The notes below the pieces were generated by a model. It was not told the DNA's origin. It made no database searches and worked only from the letters and a program-made list of their open reading frames with translations. Shown piece after piece: positions 38,166 to 48,008 of a stretch of DNA of 64,000 nucleotides. The translations under genes and the position numbers were made by a program. The stretch's first letter is position 1; each line of letters starts with the position of its first letter. Source of the stretch: Stutzerimonas degradans (lineage in GTDB: Bacteria > Pseudomonadota > Gammaproteobacteria > Pseudomonadales > Pseudomonadaceae); contig NZ_JAMOHV010000002.1 in NCBI RefSeq assembly GCF_024448505.1, positions 124,001-188,000 of the forward strand. Direction: 5' to 3'.

Positions 38166-39098
38166 ATGGACCGTTTCGATGCAATGCAGGCTTTCGCTCG
38201 CGTGGTGGAAACCGGCAGCTTCACCAAGGCGGCCGAAACGCTGCAGATCGGCAAGACCAGCGTCACCCAGATGATTCAACAGCTGGAGGCGCGGCTGCGG
38301 GTCCGCCTGCTCAACCGCACCACACGCAAGGTCAACGTCACCGCCGACGGCGCCGCCTACTACGAGCGCGTGGTGCGTCTGCTGGCCGAGCTGGATGATG
38401 TCGAGACCAGCCTGTCCGGCGCAGCCACCGTACCCAGGGGACGCCTGCGTGTGGACGTGCCCAGCCCGCTGGCACGCCTGATCCTGATCCCGGCGCTGCC
38501 GGGCTTCCACGCACGTTATCCGGACATCCAGCTGGACATGGGCGTCAGCGACCGGCGGGTCGACCTGATCGACGAAAACGTCGATTGCGTGGTGCGCGGC
38601 GGCGAGCTGAGCGATCAATCGCTGATCGCCCGCCACGTCGGCGACCTGCGCCTGGCCGTGTATGCCGCGCCTGGCTATCTGCAGCGCGCCGGCACGCCAA
38701 CGCACCCCGGCGAACTGGAAAACACCCACCACCGGATCGTCGGTTTTCTCTGGGCGCGCACCGGCAAGCCCACGCCGTATGCCATGCAGCGCCAGGACGA
38801 GCGGGTCCAGGTGCAGGGCCGCTACGTGCTCGCAGTGGATGACGGCAACGCCTACCTCGCTGCCGGACTGGCCGGAATGGGCGTGTTCTGGCTGCCCGAC
38901 TACATGGCCGCCGAGCACCTGGCGAACGGTGAGCTGGTGCGCCTGTTCGAGGACTGGCAACTCGAGCCGATGCCGCTGTACCTGGCCTTTGCGCCGAACC
39001 GGCACGTCAGCGCGAAGCTGCGGGTGTTCATCGACTGGATCGTCGCGCTTATGGCGCAACATGCGCCGGTGATCGAGCGGGCACCAGAACGAGGCTAG
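38166..39098 (+). CDS. LysR family transcriptional regulator
   Basis: The 310-aa regulator has a winged-helix DNA-binding domain at residues 1-60 (MDRFDAMQAFARVVETGSFTKAAETLQIGKTSVTQMIQQLE) and a substrate-binding domain from about 90. It belongs to the large group with MDRxDAMQxFVRVxExGSF starts. It is divergently transcribed from ridA with 134 bp between start codons, the classic arrangement for controlling the neighbouring gene. Its stop overlaps the convergent cobS stop by 4 bp. Confidence 0.9.
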   Translation: MDRFDAMQAFARVVETGSFTKAAETLQIGKTSVTQMIQQLEARLRVRLLNRTTRKVNVTADGAAYYERVVRLLAELDDVETSLSGAATVPRGRLRVDVPSPLARLILIPALPGFHARYPDIQLDMGVSDRRVDLIDENVDCVVRGGELSDQSLIARHVGDLRLAVYAAPGYLQRAGTPTHPGELENTHHRIVGFLWARTGKPTPYAMQRQDERVQVQGRYVLAVDDGNAYLAAGLAGMGVFWLPDYMAAEHLANGELVRLFEDWQLEPMPLYLAFAPNRHVSAKLRVFIDWIVALMAQHAPVIERAPERG

Positions 39099-39826
39099 AC
39101 CTGCAGCGCCAGCCCCAGCAGCACGGCACATTCCACCAGTTCCAGCAGCGCGCCGGCGGTGTCGCCCGTGGTGCCGCCCAGACGACGACGGATGGCGCGG
39201 CGCGCCAGCAGGAAGGTCACCGCGGCGCAGCCCAGCGCGAGCAGCCCGTCGACGCCGAGCGGCAGACAACCCATGACCACCACCGCCAGCACGCCGCGCG
39301 CGCGCTCGCGCGGCAGGTTCGTCGCCAGTGCGTGGCCGAGACCGTTCGGCCGCACATAGGCCGTCGAGAGGAACAGCGCCAGCAGCGCCGTGCGCCCGAG
39401 CAGCGGCGCCAGCAGCAGCGCCACGAGCTGCTGCGCCTGCAACAGCACCAGCAGCGCGACGAACTTCAGCAACAGCAACAGCACCAGCACCACCACGGCC
39501 ACCGGGCCGCTGCGCGGATCCTTCATGATTGCCAGGGTGCGTTCGCGGTCGCCGAAACCGCCGAGCCAGGCGTCGGCACTGTCGGCCAGACCGTCGAGGT
39601 GCAGCGCGCCGCTCAGCGCGACCCACAGCGTCAGCACGAGGGCGGCCTGCAGCACCGGCGGTGTACCGCCCAGCAGCAGCGCGGCCAGCCACAGCAATGC
39701 GCCGAGCAGCAGGCCCACGCTCGGGTAGTGCAGCAGCGAGCGCCCCTGCTGCTGCGCGGTCGGCATGACCGGCAGGCGGATCGGCAGGCTGGTGAGAAAT
39801 TGCACGGCGATGAGCAACGGCAGCAT
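39095..39826 (-). CDS. cobS: adenosylcobinamide-GDP ribazoletransferase CobS
   Basis: The 243-aa integral membrane enzyme joins adenosylcobinamide-GDP with alpha-ribazole (phosphate) in the last steps of cobalamin synthesis. It is almost entirely hydrophobic, with the conserved GALHLDGLADSADAW and KDPRSGPVAVVVLVLLLLLKF metal-binding regions. GHALATNLPRERA and TGDTAGALLELVE follow. An ATG two codons upstream (39830-39832) is an alternative start. Last gene of the minus-strand cobalamin block; it begins 18 bp after cobC. Confidence 0.92.
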   Translation of the reverse strand: MLPLLIAVQFLTSLPIRLPVMPTAQQQGRSLLHYPSVGLLLGALLWLAALLLGGTPPVLQAALVLTLWVALSGALHLDGLADSADAWLGGFGDRERTLAIMKDPRSGPVAVVVLVLLLLLKFVALLVLLQAQQLVALLLAPLLGRTALLALFLSTAYVRPNGLGHALATNLPRERARGVLAVVVMGCLPLGVDGLLALGCAAVTFLLARRAIRRRLGGTTGDTAGALLELVECAVLLGLALQV

Positions 39827-39843
39827 GGGCATTCCAGGCAGGT

Positions 39844-40422
39844 TCAGGGGTTGGGCCAGGCGCTGTCCATCGGCCACGGCAGGCTCAGCGGCAGCAGTTC
39901 GCCATGCGCCACGCTGACGTCGAGCAGACGCTCGCACGGCAGGCCGCGCGCCCGTGCCAGCAGCAAGCGCATCACACCGGCATGGCCGATCAGCAGCAGC
40001 CGTTGCCCCGCATACTCGCGTTGCAATCGCGCCACGGCGGCGAACACACGGCGCCGGAAGTCCACCAGCGGCTCGCCCGCCGGCGGCGTGAACCTGAAGG
40101 GATCGGCCCAGAAGCGCCCCAGCGCCTCGGCATCGGTCTGCATCAGCTCGGCGGCGCTGCGGCCTTCCCAGTCGCCGAAATGCAGCTCGCGCAGGTCCGG
40201 CTCCAGCCGTAGCGGCAGTGCACGCTGCGCGGCGAGCTGGCCGGCAAACGCGGCGCAGCGTTGCAGCGGCGAGCTGATCAGGGCATCCCACGGGCCCGCG
40301 TCATGCAGCGCGGCGTGCATCTGCTGCCAGCCGCGCGCCGTCAGCGCGTCGTCGAGGCTGCCGCGAAAGCCGCCGCCGCGCTCGGTCTCGCCGTGGCGCA
40401 GCAGATCGATGCGCAGGCTCAC
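39844..40422 (-). CDS. cobC: alpha-ribazole phosphatase CobC
   Basis: The 192-aa histidine phosphatase removes phosphate from alpha-ribazole-phosphate (or adenosylcobalamin phosphate). The phosphohistidine motif LLRHGETE is at residues 7-14, the second-site [12 protein letters not shown] at about 70, and the second catalytic His in [13 protein letters not shown]. The start is GTG 40420-40422, overlapping the cobT stop as GTGA. No ATG fits the family N-terminus. Note that in some Pseudomonas annotations the name cobC is used for a different enzyme. Confidence 0.88.
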   Translation of the reverse strand: MSLRIDLLRHGETERGGGFRGSLDDALTARGWQQMHAALHDAGPWDALISSPLQRCAAFAGQLAAQRALPLRLEPDLRELHFGDWEGRSAAELMQTDAEALGRFWADPFRFTPPAGEPLVDFRRRVFAAVARLQREYAGQRLLLIGHAGVMRLLLARARGLPCERLLDVSVAHGELLPLSLPWPMDSAWPNP

Positions 40423-41468
40423 ACGGCCCCTTCCGCCACCGCCGCCTCGGCGAAGGTGGCCATCTCGTTGTGCAGCGCGCAGGCCTGCTGCAGCAGCGGC
40501 ACCGCCAGCGCCGCACCGCTGCCCTCGCCCAGACGCAGGCCGAGGTCCAGCAACGGTTCGGCTTCGAGCGCCTGCAGCACCGCCAGATGGCCCGGCTCGG
40601 CGGAGCGATGGGCGAACAGCAGCCACGGCCGGCACGTCGGGTTCAGCCGCACCGCGCAGAGTGCCGCGGCACTGCAGATGAAACCGTCCACCAGCACGGG
40701 GATGCCCTGCTGCGCGCAGCCCAGGTAGGCGCCCGCCAGCGCCGCCACTTCGAAGCCGCCGAGCCGGCGCAGCGTTTCCAGCGGTCCGGCGCAGTGATCG
40801 GCGTGCAGTCGCAGCGCCGTCTGCACCGCGGCGAGCTTGCGCCGCACGCCGTCGCCATCCAGCCCGGTGCCCGGCCCGACCAGGGTCAGCGGCGAATGCG
40901 GCAGCAGCGCTGCGGCCAGCGCGCTGGCACAGGTGGTGTTGCCGATGCCCATCTCGCCGCCGATGAACAGCTGCGCCGCGCCGGCTGCCGCGCGCCGCGC
41001 CGTGTCGCGGCCGGCGCCGAGCGCCTGCTGCAGCTGCTGGTCGCTCATCGCCGCCTCGCGGGTGAAGTTGGCGGTGCCCGGCCCCAGACGCAGATGGCTG
41101 ACACCGGCCAGGTGCAGTGGCTCGACGGTGCCCAGGTCGATCACCTCCAGCGCCGAACCCAGCCGCCGCGCCAGCACCGCCAGTGCCGCGCCGCCACCGA
41201 CGAAGTTGCGCAGCATCTGCCCGGTCACCGCCTGCGGAAAGGCCGAAACGCCCTCCTCGACCACACCGTGGTCACCGGCGAACACGCTGACATGCACGCG
41301 TTCGACCTGCGGCCGCTCACACCCCTGCAGCGCCGCCAGCTGCACCGCCAGCGCCTCCAGCCGGCCGAGCGCACCACGCGGTTTGGTCAGCTGATCCTGT
41401 CGCGCCAGCGCGCGCTCGCGCATCACCGCGTCCAGCGGCTGGCATGCTTCCTTCCACCACTCATCCAT
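40419..41468 (-). CDS. cobT: nicotinate-nucleotide--dimethylbenzimidazole phosphoribosyltransferase CobT
   Basis: The 349-aa enzyme transfers phosphoribose from nicotinate mononucleotide to dimethylbenzimidazole, forming alpha-ribazole-phosphate for the lower ligand. Motifs: [41 protein letters not shown] and the catalytic glutamate region in [14 protein letters not shown] near the C-terminus. It fits with BluB encoded upstream, which supplies dimethylbenzimidazole. ATG overlaps the cobU stop as TGATG. Confidence 0.95.
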   Translation of the reverse strand: MDEWWKEACQPLDAVMRERALARQDQLTKPRGALGRLEALAVQLAALQGCERPQVERVHVSVFAGDHGVVEEGVSAFPQAVTGQMLRNFVGGGAALAVLARRLGSALEVIDLGTVEPLHLAGVSHLRLGPGTANFTREAAMSDQQLQQALGAGRDTARRAAAGAAQLFIGGEMGIGNTTCASALAAALLPHSPLTLVGPGTGLDGDGVRRKLAAVQTALRLHADHCAGPLETLRRLGGFEVAALAGAYLGCAQQGIPVLVDGFICSAAALCAVRLNPTCRPWLLFAHRSAEPGHLAVLQALEAEPLLDLGLRLGEGSGAALAVPLLQQACALHNEMATFAEAAVAEGAV

Positions 41469-41986
41469 CACTGCGCTCCTTTGAGAATCATCGGCAAGCC
41501 GGCGACCATGAAGGTCACCCGCTCCGCCCGTTCGGCCACGGCCTGGTGCAGCCAGCCGGCTTCGTCCACATAACGCCGGGTCAGCTCGCCCAGTGGCACC
41601 ACGCCAAGCCCGGTTTCGTTGCTGACCAGGATGACCCGCCCCGGCAGTTCGCCCAGGCATTCGAGGAACGCATCACGCTCCGCGGCGAGGCGCGCCGGGT
41701 CCTCCAGCATCAGCAGATTGGTCAGCCACAGGGTCAGGCAGTCGACCAGCAGGCAGCGCTGTGCGCCGGCCTGCTCGCGCAACACCCGGGCCAGCTGCAG
41801 CGGCTCCTCGACCAGCGCCCAGTGCGCCGGGCGGCGCTGACGATGGTGGACGATGCGCGCGGCCATCTCGCCGTCCAGCGCCTGGCTGGTGGCGATGTAG
41901 GTCACCGCCAGATCGCTGTCGGCAGCCAGCCGCTCGGCCAGACGGCTCTTGCCGGAGCGCGCGCCACCGAGAATCAGTTCGAGCAT
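41468..41986 (-). CDS. cobU: adenosylcobinamide kinase / adenosylcobinamide-phosphate guanylyltransferase CobU
   Basis: The 172-aa bifunctional enzyme phosphorylates adenosylcobinamide and attaches GMP. The P-loop [11 protein letters not shown] opens the protein (residues 4-14). [13 protein letters not shown] and the HHRQRRP region with the guanylylation His follow, then [12 protein letters not shown] and [11 protein letters not shown]. Its start lies inside the end of cobQ (13-bp overlap), and its stop shares a base with cobT. Confidence 0.95.
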   Translation of the reverse strand: MLELILGGARSGKSRLAERLAADSDLAVTYIATSQALDGEMAARIVHHRQRRPAHWALVEEPLQLARVLREQAGAQRCLLVDCLTLWLTNLLMLEDPARLAAERDAFLECLGELPGRVILVSNETGLGVVPLGELTRRYVDEAGWLHQAVAERAERVTFMVAGLPMILKGAQ

Positions 41987-43446
41987 GTCCGGCCTCCCAG
42001 CCCGCAGAGTTCGCGCAGCCGTGCGGTGTCCAGATGCGCCTCGACCAGATCGGCCAGACGCTCGATCTCGCGCTCACGCAGTGCGAGGTAATCTACCGTG
42101 TCCACCGTGCCCAGACCGGCCCAGCGCAGCAGCGCGGCGCAGGCGGCCGGGCCCTCGAACAGGCCGTGCAGGTAGGTGCCGAGCACCTGCCCGTCGGCGC
42201 TCAGCGCACCATCGTGGCGGCCATCGTCCAGCTCGACCGCGGCGCGCTCGAGCGCCGGCCCCGTGCTGACGCCGGCATGAATCTCGTAGCCGCTGACGGC
42301 CTCGCCCTCCAGCGCCAGCCGGCCCTGCACGTTGCGCAGCTGCTTTTCGGCAGCGAGCACGGTGGTGAAGTCGAGCAGGCCCAGCCCGGCGCATTCGCCC
42401 GGCGCACCTTCCAGGCCGAGCGGATCGGCGATACGCCTGCCGAGCATCTGCAGCCCGCCGCAGATACCCAGCAGCCGGCCGCCATAACGCAGGTGGCGAC
42501 GGATCGCCGTCTCCCAGCCGTGGGCACGCAGGAACGCGAGATCGGCGCGCACGCTTTTCGAGCCAGGGAGGATCAGCAGGTCTGCCGGCGGAATCGGCTG
42601 GCCGGGACCCACGAATTGCAGATCGACCTGCGGGTGCAGGCGCAGCGGGTCGAAATCGGTGTGGTTGCTGATGCGCGGCAGCACCGGCACCACCACTGTC
42701 AGCGTCGTCGCGGCCTTGTCGGTTTGGCGCGTGTCGATGGCATCCTCGGCCTCCAGATGGAAGTCGGTCAGGTACGGCAGCACGCCCAGCACCGGCTTGC
42801 CGGTGCGCTGCTCCAGCCAGTCGAGCCCCGGTTGCAGCAGGGCCATATCGCCGCGAAAACGATTGATGACGAAGCCCCGCACCCGCGCCTGCTCGGAAGC
42901 CGACAACAGCTCCAGGGTGCCGACCAGATGGGCGAACACCCCGCCGCGGTCGATGTCGGCGATGAGAATCACCGGGCAGTCCACCGCCTCGGCGAAGCCC
43001 ATGTTGGCGATGTCGCCAGCGCGCAGGTTGATCTCGGCGGGCGAGCCGGCGCCTTCGACCATCACCACGCGATAGGCCGCGGACAAGCGCCGATGCGAGT
43101 CGAGTACCGCCTGCATGGCGACGCGCTTGTAGTCGTGATAGGCGGCGGCGTCCATGCTGGCGAACGCGCGGCCGTGGATGATCACCTGGGCGCCGATGTC
43201 GCTGTTGGGCTTGAGCAGCACCGGATTCATGTCGCTGTGCGGCGCAAGGTTGGCGGCCTGCGCCTGCACTGCCTGGGCACGGCCGATCTCGCCGCCGTCG
43301 GCGGTGACCGCGCTGTTGAGTGCCATGTTCTGCGGCTTGAACGGCGCCACCGCGACGCCCTGGCGGGCCAGCCAGCGGCACAGCGCGGTCACCAGGGTGC
43401 TTTTGCCGGCATCGGACGTGGTGCCCTGCACCATCAAGGTGGTCAT
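41974..43446 (-). CDS. cobQ: cobyric acid synthase CobQ
   Basis: The 490-aa glutamine-dependent amidotransferase amidates four side chains of adenosylcobyrinic a,c-diamide. The N-terminal dethiobiotin-synthetase-like ATPase starts [30 protein letters not shown] and contains [28 protein letters not shown]. The C-terminal class I glutaminase-like domain contains [12 protein letters not shown] and GYEIHAG. It overlaps both neighbours (cobD by 4 bp, cobU by 13 bp). Confidence 0.95.
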   Translation of the reverse strand: MTTLMVQGTTSDAGKSTLVTALCRWLARQGVAVAPFKPQNMALNSAVTADGGEIGRAQAVQAQAANLAPHSDMNPVLLKPNSDIGAQVIIHGRAFASMDAAAYHDYKRVAMQAVLDSHRRLSAAYRVVMVEGAGSPAEINLRAGDIANMGFAEAVDCPVILIADIDRGGVFAHLVGTLELLSASEQARVRGFVINRFRGDMALLQPGLDWLEQRTGKPVLGVLPYLTDFHLEAEDAIDTRQTDKAATTLTVVVPVLPRISNHTDFDPLRLHPQVDLQFVGPGQPIPPADLLILPGSKSVRADLAFLRAHGWETAIRRHLRYGGRLLGICGGLQMLGRRIADPLGLEGAPGECAGLGLLDFTTVLAAEKQLRNVQGRLALEGEAVSGYEIHAGVSTGPALERAAVELDDGRHDGALSADGQVLGTYLHGLFEGPAACAALLRWAGLGTVDTVDYLALREREIERLADLVEAHLDTARLRELCGLGGRTCSN

Positions 43447-44426
43447 GGAGAAATCTTCCTCAAGGCGAACTCAAGACGTTGCCAGCCCGCTTCATCGGGC
43501 GGCAGGCCGAAGCGCAGGCTCTCCGGCTGGGCGAACAGACGGACCAGAATGCCGCGGCGCGCCAGTTGCTCGTGCAGCCAGGCCGCCCGCGGATCGACGC
43601 ACCACTGGAACAGCGCGCAGCCGCCCAGCGGCGCCAGCGTGTGCTGGGCCAGCAGCCTGGCAAGTCGCTGGCCATCGGCCTGCAGGCGCTGACGCTGGCG
43701 TTGCTGGGCGTCGCCATCGGCGAGCAGCGCGCTGCCAAGCAGGCGCGTCGGGCCGCCGACCGACCAGGGCCCGAGCAGCTCGTCGAGGGCCTCCAGCAGC
43801 GCGCGCTCGGCCAGCACGAAGCCCAGCCTCGCGCCGGCCAGGCCGAAGAACTTGCCGACCGAACGCAGCACGATCAGCCCGCTGCGCCCGGCATATCCGG
43901 CCAGGCTGTGCTGCGGCGTGCAGTCCATGAACGCCTCGTCGACCACCAGCCAGCCGCCCCGCGCCGCCAGGCTGGCGTGCCAGTGCAGCAGCTGCGCCGC
44001 GTCGAACAGCCGGCCGCTGGGGTTGTTCGGATTGATCACCACCAGCACGTCGAGCTGCTCCAGCGCACGCGGCACGCCGGCTTCGCTCAGCTCCATCAGC
44101 GCATGGCCTTCGCGCTGCCAGGCGGCGGCGTGTTCGGCGTAACAGGGGGCAACGACACCGACCCGCGCCCGCCGCCGCAGACGCGGCAAGGCCTGGATCG
44201 CCGCCTGCGAACCGGCCACCGGCAGCAGGTCGGCGCTGCCGTAGTAGTCCCGCGCCACGGCTGGCAGGTCGTCGTCGGCTTCCGGCAGGCGCGCCCAGGC
44301 GCTGACGGGAATGTCCGGCAGGGTCGGCGTGTAGGGCGCCACGCCGGTGGAAAGGTCCAGCCAGTCGGCGGGCGCGATGCCGTACTGGCGCGCCGCCGCG
44401 CGCAGGCGTCCGCCGTGCTCAAGCAT
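43443..44426 (-). CDS. cobD: L-threonine-O-3-phosphate decarboxylase (CobD; named CobC in Pseudomonas)
   Basis: The 327-aa PLP enzyme is of the histidinol-phosphate aminotransferase fold and makes (R)-1-amino-2-propanol phosphate for the cobalamin nucleotide loop. Motifs: [21 protein letters not shown] (131-140), VVDEAFMD and the PLP lysine in [15 protein letters not shown] (Lys192). The role among aminotransferase-like proteins is fixed by its position, overlapping cbiB by 8 bp and cobQ by 4 bp. Confidence 0.9.
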   Translation of the reverse strand: MLEHGGRLRAAARQYGIAPADWLDLSTGVAPYTPTLPDIPVSAWARLPEADDDLPAVARDYYGSADLLPVAGSQAAIQALPRLRRRARVGVVAPCYAEHAAAWQREGHALMELSEAGVPRALEQLDVLVVINPNNPSGRLFDAAQLLHWHASLAARGGWLVVDEAFMDCTPQHSLAGYAGRSGLIVLRSVGKFFGLAGARLGFVLAERALLEALDELLGPWSVGGPTRLLGSALLADGDAQQRQRQRLQADGQRLARLLAQHTLAPLGGCALFQWCVDPRAAWLHEQLARRGILVRLFAQPESLRFGLPPDEAGWQRLEFALRKISP

Positions 44427-45330
44427 GCAGCCAGGCTCCAAGCAGCAGCGCCAGCAGCCAGACGCCGACGCCGGCCCAGACCAGATCCAGCGCACGCTCG
44501 ATATCGCGCGCGCCCGGTGCCCTGCCCTGGCCCAGCACGGGGCGTTCGTGGCGCTCGCCGTGATAGAACGCCGGTCCGCCCAGCTCCACGCCCAGCGCGC
44601 CAGCACCGGCAGCCATCACCGGCCCGGCGTTGGGGCTGTCCCATCGCGGCGCCTGGGTGCGCCAACAGTGCAGCGCACGACGGGTCCGGCCGAGCAGCGC
44701 ATAGGTCAGCGCGGTGAGGCGCGCCGGCAGGTAGTTGAGGCCATCGTCGATCCGCGCCGCCGCCCAGCCGAAGCGCTCGAAGCGCGCGGTGCGATAGCCC
44801 CACATGGCATCCAGCGTGTTGCTCAGCCGATAGAGCACCACGCCCGGCGCGCCGGCGACGGCGAACCAGAATAGCGCGGCGAATACCGCATCGCTGCCGT
44901 TTTCCAGCACCGACTCGGTGGCCGCGCGGGACACACCGGGCACATCCAGCGCGGTGGTGTCACGGCTGACGATGTGCCCGACGCAGCGCCGCGCCTCCCG
45001 CAGGTCGTTGCGCCACAGCGCACGTGCCACCGGCAGCGCATGGGCGCCGAGGCTGCGCAGACCGAGTGCAAGGTAGAGCAGGACAACCTCCACCAGCCAG
45101 CCGACGCCCGGCAATCGCGCGAGCAGCCAGGCCAGTGCCGTCAGCGGCAGCACCGCCAGGCACCAGGCGGTCACGCCGTGGCTGCGCCAGCCGCGTCCTT
45201 CGGGGCCGTTGAAGCGTCGCTCCAGCGCATCGGCCAGACGGCCGAAGGCCACCAGCGGGTGCGCCCGCTTGGGCTCGCCAAGCAGCGCATCGAGCACGAC
45301 GCCGGCTAGGCAGCTCAGCGCCAGGCTCAT
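44419..45330 (-). CDS. cbiB: adenosylcobinamide-phosphate synthase CbiB
   Basis: The 303-aa membrane protein joins aminopropanol (phosphate) to adenosylcobyric acid. The N-terminus [28 protein letters not shown] and the central [33 protein letters not shown] are hallmark regions. [11 protein letters not shown] follows, then several hydrophobic helices. It is called cobD in the Pseudomonas nomenclature. ATG overlaps the bluB stop by 4 bp. Confidence 0.94.
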   Translation of the reverse strand: MSLALSCLAGVVLDALLGEPKRAHPLVAFGRLADALERRFNGPEGRGWRSHGVTAWCLAVLPLTALAWLLARLPGVGWLVEVVLLYLALGLRSLGAHALPVARALWRNDLREARRCVGHIVSRDTTALDVPGVSRAATESVLENGSDAVFAALFWFAVAGAPGVVLYRLSNTLDAMWGYRTARFERFGWAAARIDDGLNYLPARLTALTYALLGRTRRALHCWRTQAPRWDSPNAGPVMAAGAGALGVELGGPAFYHGERHERPVLGQGRAPGARDIERALDLVWAGVGVWLLALLLGAWLHA

Positions 45331-45977
45331 GGCTGCTCGCCCCAGCGGTCCTGATAGAGCAGCTCGGCCAGCGGCCGGCCCTGGGTCCAGCCCTCCAGCT
45401 CCAGCATCGGCGCTGGATAGAAGGCGTGCACCGGCCCGAGGCAGAGAATCGCCATCGGCTTGGCGCCGGCCGGCATGCCGAGCAGCTCGGCCAGCGCCTG
45501 CGGATCGAACAGCGAGACCCAGCCCAGACCCAGCCCCTCGGCGCGCGCGGCAAGCCAGAGGTTCTGGATCGCGCAGGCCAGCGAGGCGAGGTCCATCTCC
45601 GGCAGGGTGCGCCGACCGAACACATGCGTCTCGCGCCCGTCCATCAGCGCCGCGACCAGCAGCTCGGCGCAGTCATGGATGCCCTCGACCTTGAGCCGCA
45701 GGAACTCGGCGGAACGCTCGCCCAGCGCCTCGGCGGTGCACTGGCGCTCGGCCTCGACCAGCGCCGCGATGCGTACGCGCAGCTCGGTCGAGGTGATGCG
45801 CACGAAGCGCCAGGGTTGCATCAGGCCGACGCTGGGCGCACGGTGCGCGGCCTGCAGCAGCTTGGCCAGCAATTCGGGCGCCACCTCGCCGCCGCTGAAA
45901 TGGCGCATGTCGCGGCGCTCGGCGATGGCGCGGTAGACGCCGGCGCGTTGTTCGTCGGTGAAGGCGTGTTCGTTCAT
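45327..45977 (-). CDS. bluB: 5,6-dimethylbenzimidazole synthase BluB
   Basis: The 216-aa flavin-destroying enzyme of the nitroreductase fold converts reduced FMN with oxygen to dimethylbenzimidazole, the lower cobalamin ligand. The BluB-like block [39 protein letters not shown] opens the protein, and [21 protein letters not shown] is the FMN-binding tail. It implies oxygen-dependent synthesis of the B12 base. ATG 45975-45977 overlaps the cobB stop as ATGA. Confidence 0.92.
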   Translation of the reverse strand: MNEHAFTDEQRAGVYRAIAERRDMRHFSGGEVAPELLAKLLQAAHRAPSVGLMQPWRFVRITSTELRVRIAALVEAERQCTAEALGERSAEFLRLKVEGIHDCAELLVAALMDGRETHVFGRRTLPEMDLASLACAIQNLWLAARAEGLGLGWVSLFDPQALAELLGMPAGAKPMAILCLGPVHAFYPAPMLELEGWTQGRPLAELLYQDRWGEQP

Positions 45978-47266
45978 GGTCGCAACAGGGCCGCGGCCGC
46001 CACGGGATCGGACGGCATGTGGAAGTGGATGTAGGAGGCCGTCAGCCGCCCCTGTCGGTAGACGGCTTCGGCGGTCCGCCGGTAGTTCGGGCACTCGCCG
46101 CGGGCCAGCGGTTCGAGCGGCGACTCCAGCTCCGAATGATGGAAGGTGTGGCCGCGCAGACGGCCTTCCGGCAGGGCCACTTCCTGCAGCGCCAGGGCGG
46201 TCAGGCGCGGGCGCATCCGTGCCTCGCCCGGCAGCAGGCCGAGCATCGGCTCGCGCACGCCGGCGGTGTCGGTCAGTCCGTCGAGCAGGTAGAGCATGCC
46301 GCCGCACTCGGCGAGGATCGGCTTGCCGGCCGCGTGGTGCGCGCGGATCGCCTCGGCCATCGGCCGGTTGCGCGAGAGGCCACGCAGGTGCAGTTCCGGA
46401 TAGCCGCCCGGCAGATAGAGGCTGTCGACGGCCGGCAGGCGGGTGAAGCGCAGCGGCGAGAAGAACAGCAGCACGGCGCCCAGCGCACGCAACAGGTCGA
46501 GGTTGGCCTGGTAGAGAAAGGCGAAGGCGGCATCGCGCGCCACGCCGATGCGCACGCCGGCCAGCAGCGGCTCGACGGGCGCGACCTGCGGCGCGGCAAA
46601 CGTCACCGCTGGCGGCAGTTCGGTATCCGCACTCTGCGCCAGCGCCTCGGCGGCGGCGTCCAGGCGCGCATCCAGATCCGCCAGTTCCTCGGCCTGAACC
46701 AGCCCCAGATGGCGGCTCGGCAGCTCCACCTCGGAGCTGCGCGGCAGCGCGCCATACCAGCGCAACGGCGCCGGCAGACTGTCGCGCAGGATTTCGCCGT
46801 GCCGCGCACTGCCGACACGGTTGGCCAGCACGCCGGCGAACGGCAGGTCCGCCTGGAAGCTCGCCAGCCCGTGCGCCAGCGCGCCGAAGGTCTGCGCCAT
46901 CGCCGAGCCGTCGATCACCGCCAGCACCGGCACGCCGAAGCGCCGCGCCAGGTCGGCGGCCGAGGGTGCGCCGTCGAACAGCCCCATCACCCCTTCGATG
47001 AGGATCAGGTCGGCCTCGCCCGCGGCCTCCCACAGCAGGCGCCGCGACTGCTCCTCGCCGACCATCCACAGATCGAGCTGATACACCGGCTGGCCGCTGG
47101 CGCGCGCGAGGATCATCGGGTCGAGAAAATCCGGCCCGCACTTGAACACCCGCACGCGCCGCCCGGCCTGCGCGTGCAGGCGCGCCAGGGCGGCGGTGAC
47201 GGTGGTCTTGCCCTGACCGGAGGCCGGCGCGGCGATCAGCAGCGCCGGACAATTTCTGCTATTCAT
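45974..47266 (-). CDS. cobB: cobyrinic acid a,c-diamide synthase CobB/CbiA
   Basis: The 430-aa glutamine-dependent amidotransferase amidates the a and c side chains of (hydrogeno)byrinic acid. The N-terminal ATPase has ALLIAAPASGQGKTTVTAAL (about residue 9) and FKCGPDFLDPM. The glutaminase domain contains YLPGGYPELH and ILAECGGMLYLL, and ends with the FHxHxP-type SYIHFHMPSDP. Since ring-building genes are absent from the window, they must lie elsewhere. It starts 139 bp after the cobO stop, the only real gap in the cob cluster. Confidence 0.94.
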   Translation of the reverse strand: MNSRNCPALLIAAPASGQGKTTVTAALARLHAQAGRRVRVFKCGPDFLDPMILARASGQPVYQLDLWMVGEEQSRRLLWEAAGEADLILIEGVMGLFDGAPSAADLARRFGVPVLAVIDGSAMAQTFGALAHGLASFQADLPFAGVLANRVGSARHGEILRDSLPAPLRWYGALPRSSEVELPSRHLGLVQAEELADLDARLDAAAEALAQSADTELPPAVTFAAPQVAPVEPLLAGVRIGVARDAAFAFLYQANLDLLRALGAVLLFFSPLRFTRLPAVDSLYLPGGYPELHLRGLSRNRPMAEAIRAHHAAGKPILAECGGMLYLLDGLTDTAGVREPMLGLLPGEARMRPRLTALALQEVALPEGRLRGHTFHHSELESPLEPLARGECPNYRRTAEAVYRQGRLTASYIHFHMPSDPVAAAALLRP

Positions 47267-47312
47267 CGCAGCCTCACGGGGCGGGTTGAGTCACGGTGGC
47301 TGTAAAGAGCGA

Positions 47313-47370
47313 CATCCACCCTACAGTTCCGAGGCCTGACGTAGGGTGGATGACGCTTCACCCATCCACC
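47313..47370. repeat. intergenic REP-like hairpin element, copy 1
   Basis: CATCCACCCTAC (47313-47324) and GTAGGGTGGATG (47341-47352) form a perfect 12-bp inverted repeat. The second arm itself starts a smaller hairpin GGTGGATG...CATCCACC (ending 47370). The same GTAGGGTGGA...CCACC layout recurs at 58741-58774. It separates cobO from cobB. Confidence 0.7.
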
Positions 47371-47405
47371 GCAAACGCGCTCCGTGAAGGTCTTGAACGC
47401 CGGCA

Positions 47406-48008
47406 TCAGAACTCCACGCCCTTCTGCGCCTTCACGCCGGCCTTGAACGCGTGCTTGACCAGGTTCATCTCGGTCACCGTGTCGGCGGCTTCGATCATCC
47501 CCGGCAGCGCGCCGCGACCGGTCACCACGACGTGCTGCAGCAGCGGCCGCGCGGCAATGTCGGCGAGCACGCGGTCCAGCTCCAGATAGCCGTACTTCAA
47601 CGCGATGTTCAGCTCATCGAGCACCACCAGGCCGATGCGTTCGTCGTCGAGCAGCTCGCGGGCCACGGCCCAGGCTTGCTGCGCCTTGGCGATGTCGCGC
47701 TGGCGGTCCTGGGTTTCCCAGGTGAAGCCCTCACCCATCACGTGGTAGCGCACCTCGTCGGGAAAGCGGCGGAAGAACGCCTCCTCGCCGGTGCTGGCCG
47801 CGCCCTTGATGAACTGCACGATGCCGACCTGCATGCCGTGGCCGAGCGCGCGGGCGACCATGCCGAAGGCCGAGCTGCTCTTGCCCTTGCCGTTACCGCT
47901 GTGCACCAGCAGCAGGCCGTATTCGTCCTGCGCCTGGGCGATCTTCTCGTCCACCAGCGCCTTCTTGCGCTGCATGCGCGCGCGGTGCCGCTCGTCACGC
48001 GCGTCCAT
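47406..48008 (-). CDS. cobO: cob(I)yrinic acid a,c-diamide adenosyltransferase CobO
   Basis: The 200-aa enzyme transfers adenosyl from ATP to the corrinoid cobalt. The P-loop LLLVHSGNGKGKSSSAFGMVARALGHG (about 32-58) and VQFIKGA are typical of the CobA/BtuR/CobO family. VVLDELNIALKYGYL and VVVTGRGALPGMIEAADTVTEM follow. ATG 48006-48008 shares a base with the stop of the BtuM-like gene. It is third in the riboswitch-led transcript. Confidence 0.95.
   Translation of the reverse strand: MDARDERHRARMQRKKALVDEKIAQAQDEYGLLLVHSGNGKGKSSSAFGMVARALGHGMQVGIVQFIKGAASTGEEAFFRRFPDEVRYHVMGEGFTWETQDRQRDIAKAQQAWAVARELLDDERIGLVVLDELNIALKYGYLELDRVLADIAARPLLQHVVVTGRGALPGMIEAADTVTEMNLVKHAFKAGVKAQKGVEF

Noticed and set aside
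41761-43692. Long plus-strand frame opposite cobQ and cobU
   Set aside because: Low-complexity antisense translation. The opposite strand encodes intact cobQ and cobU.
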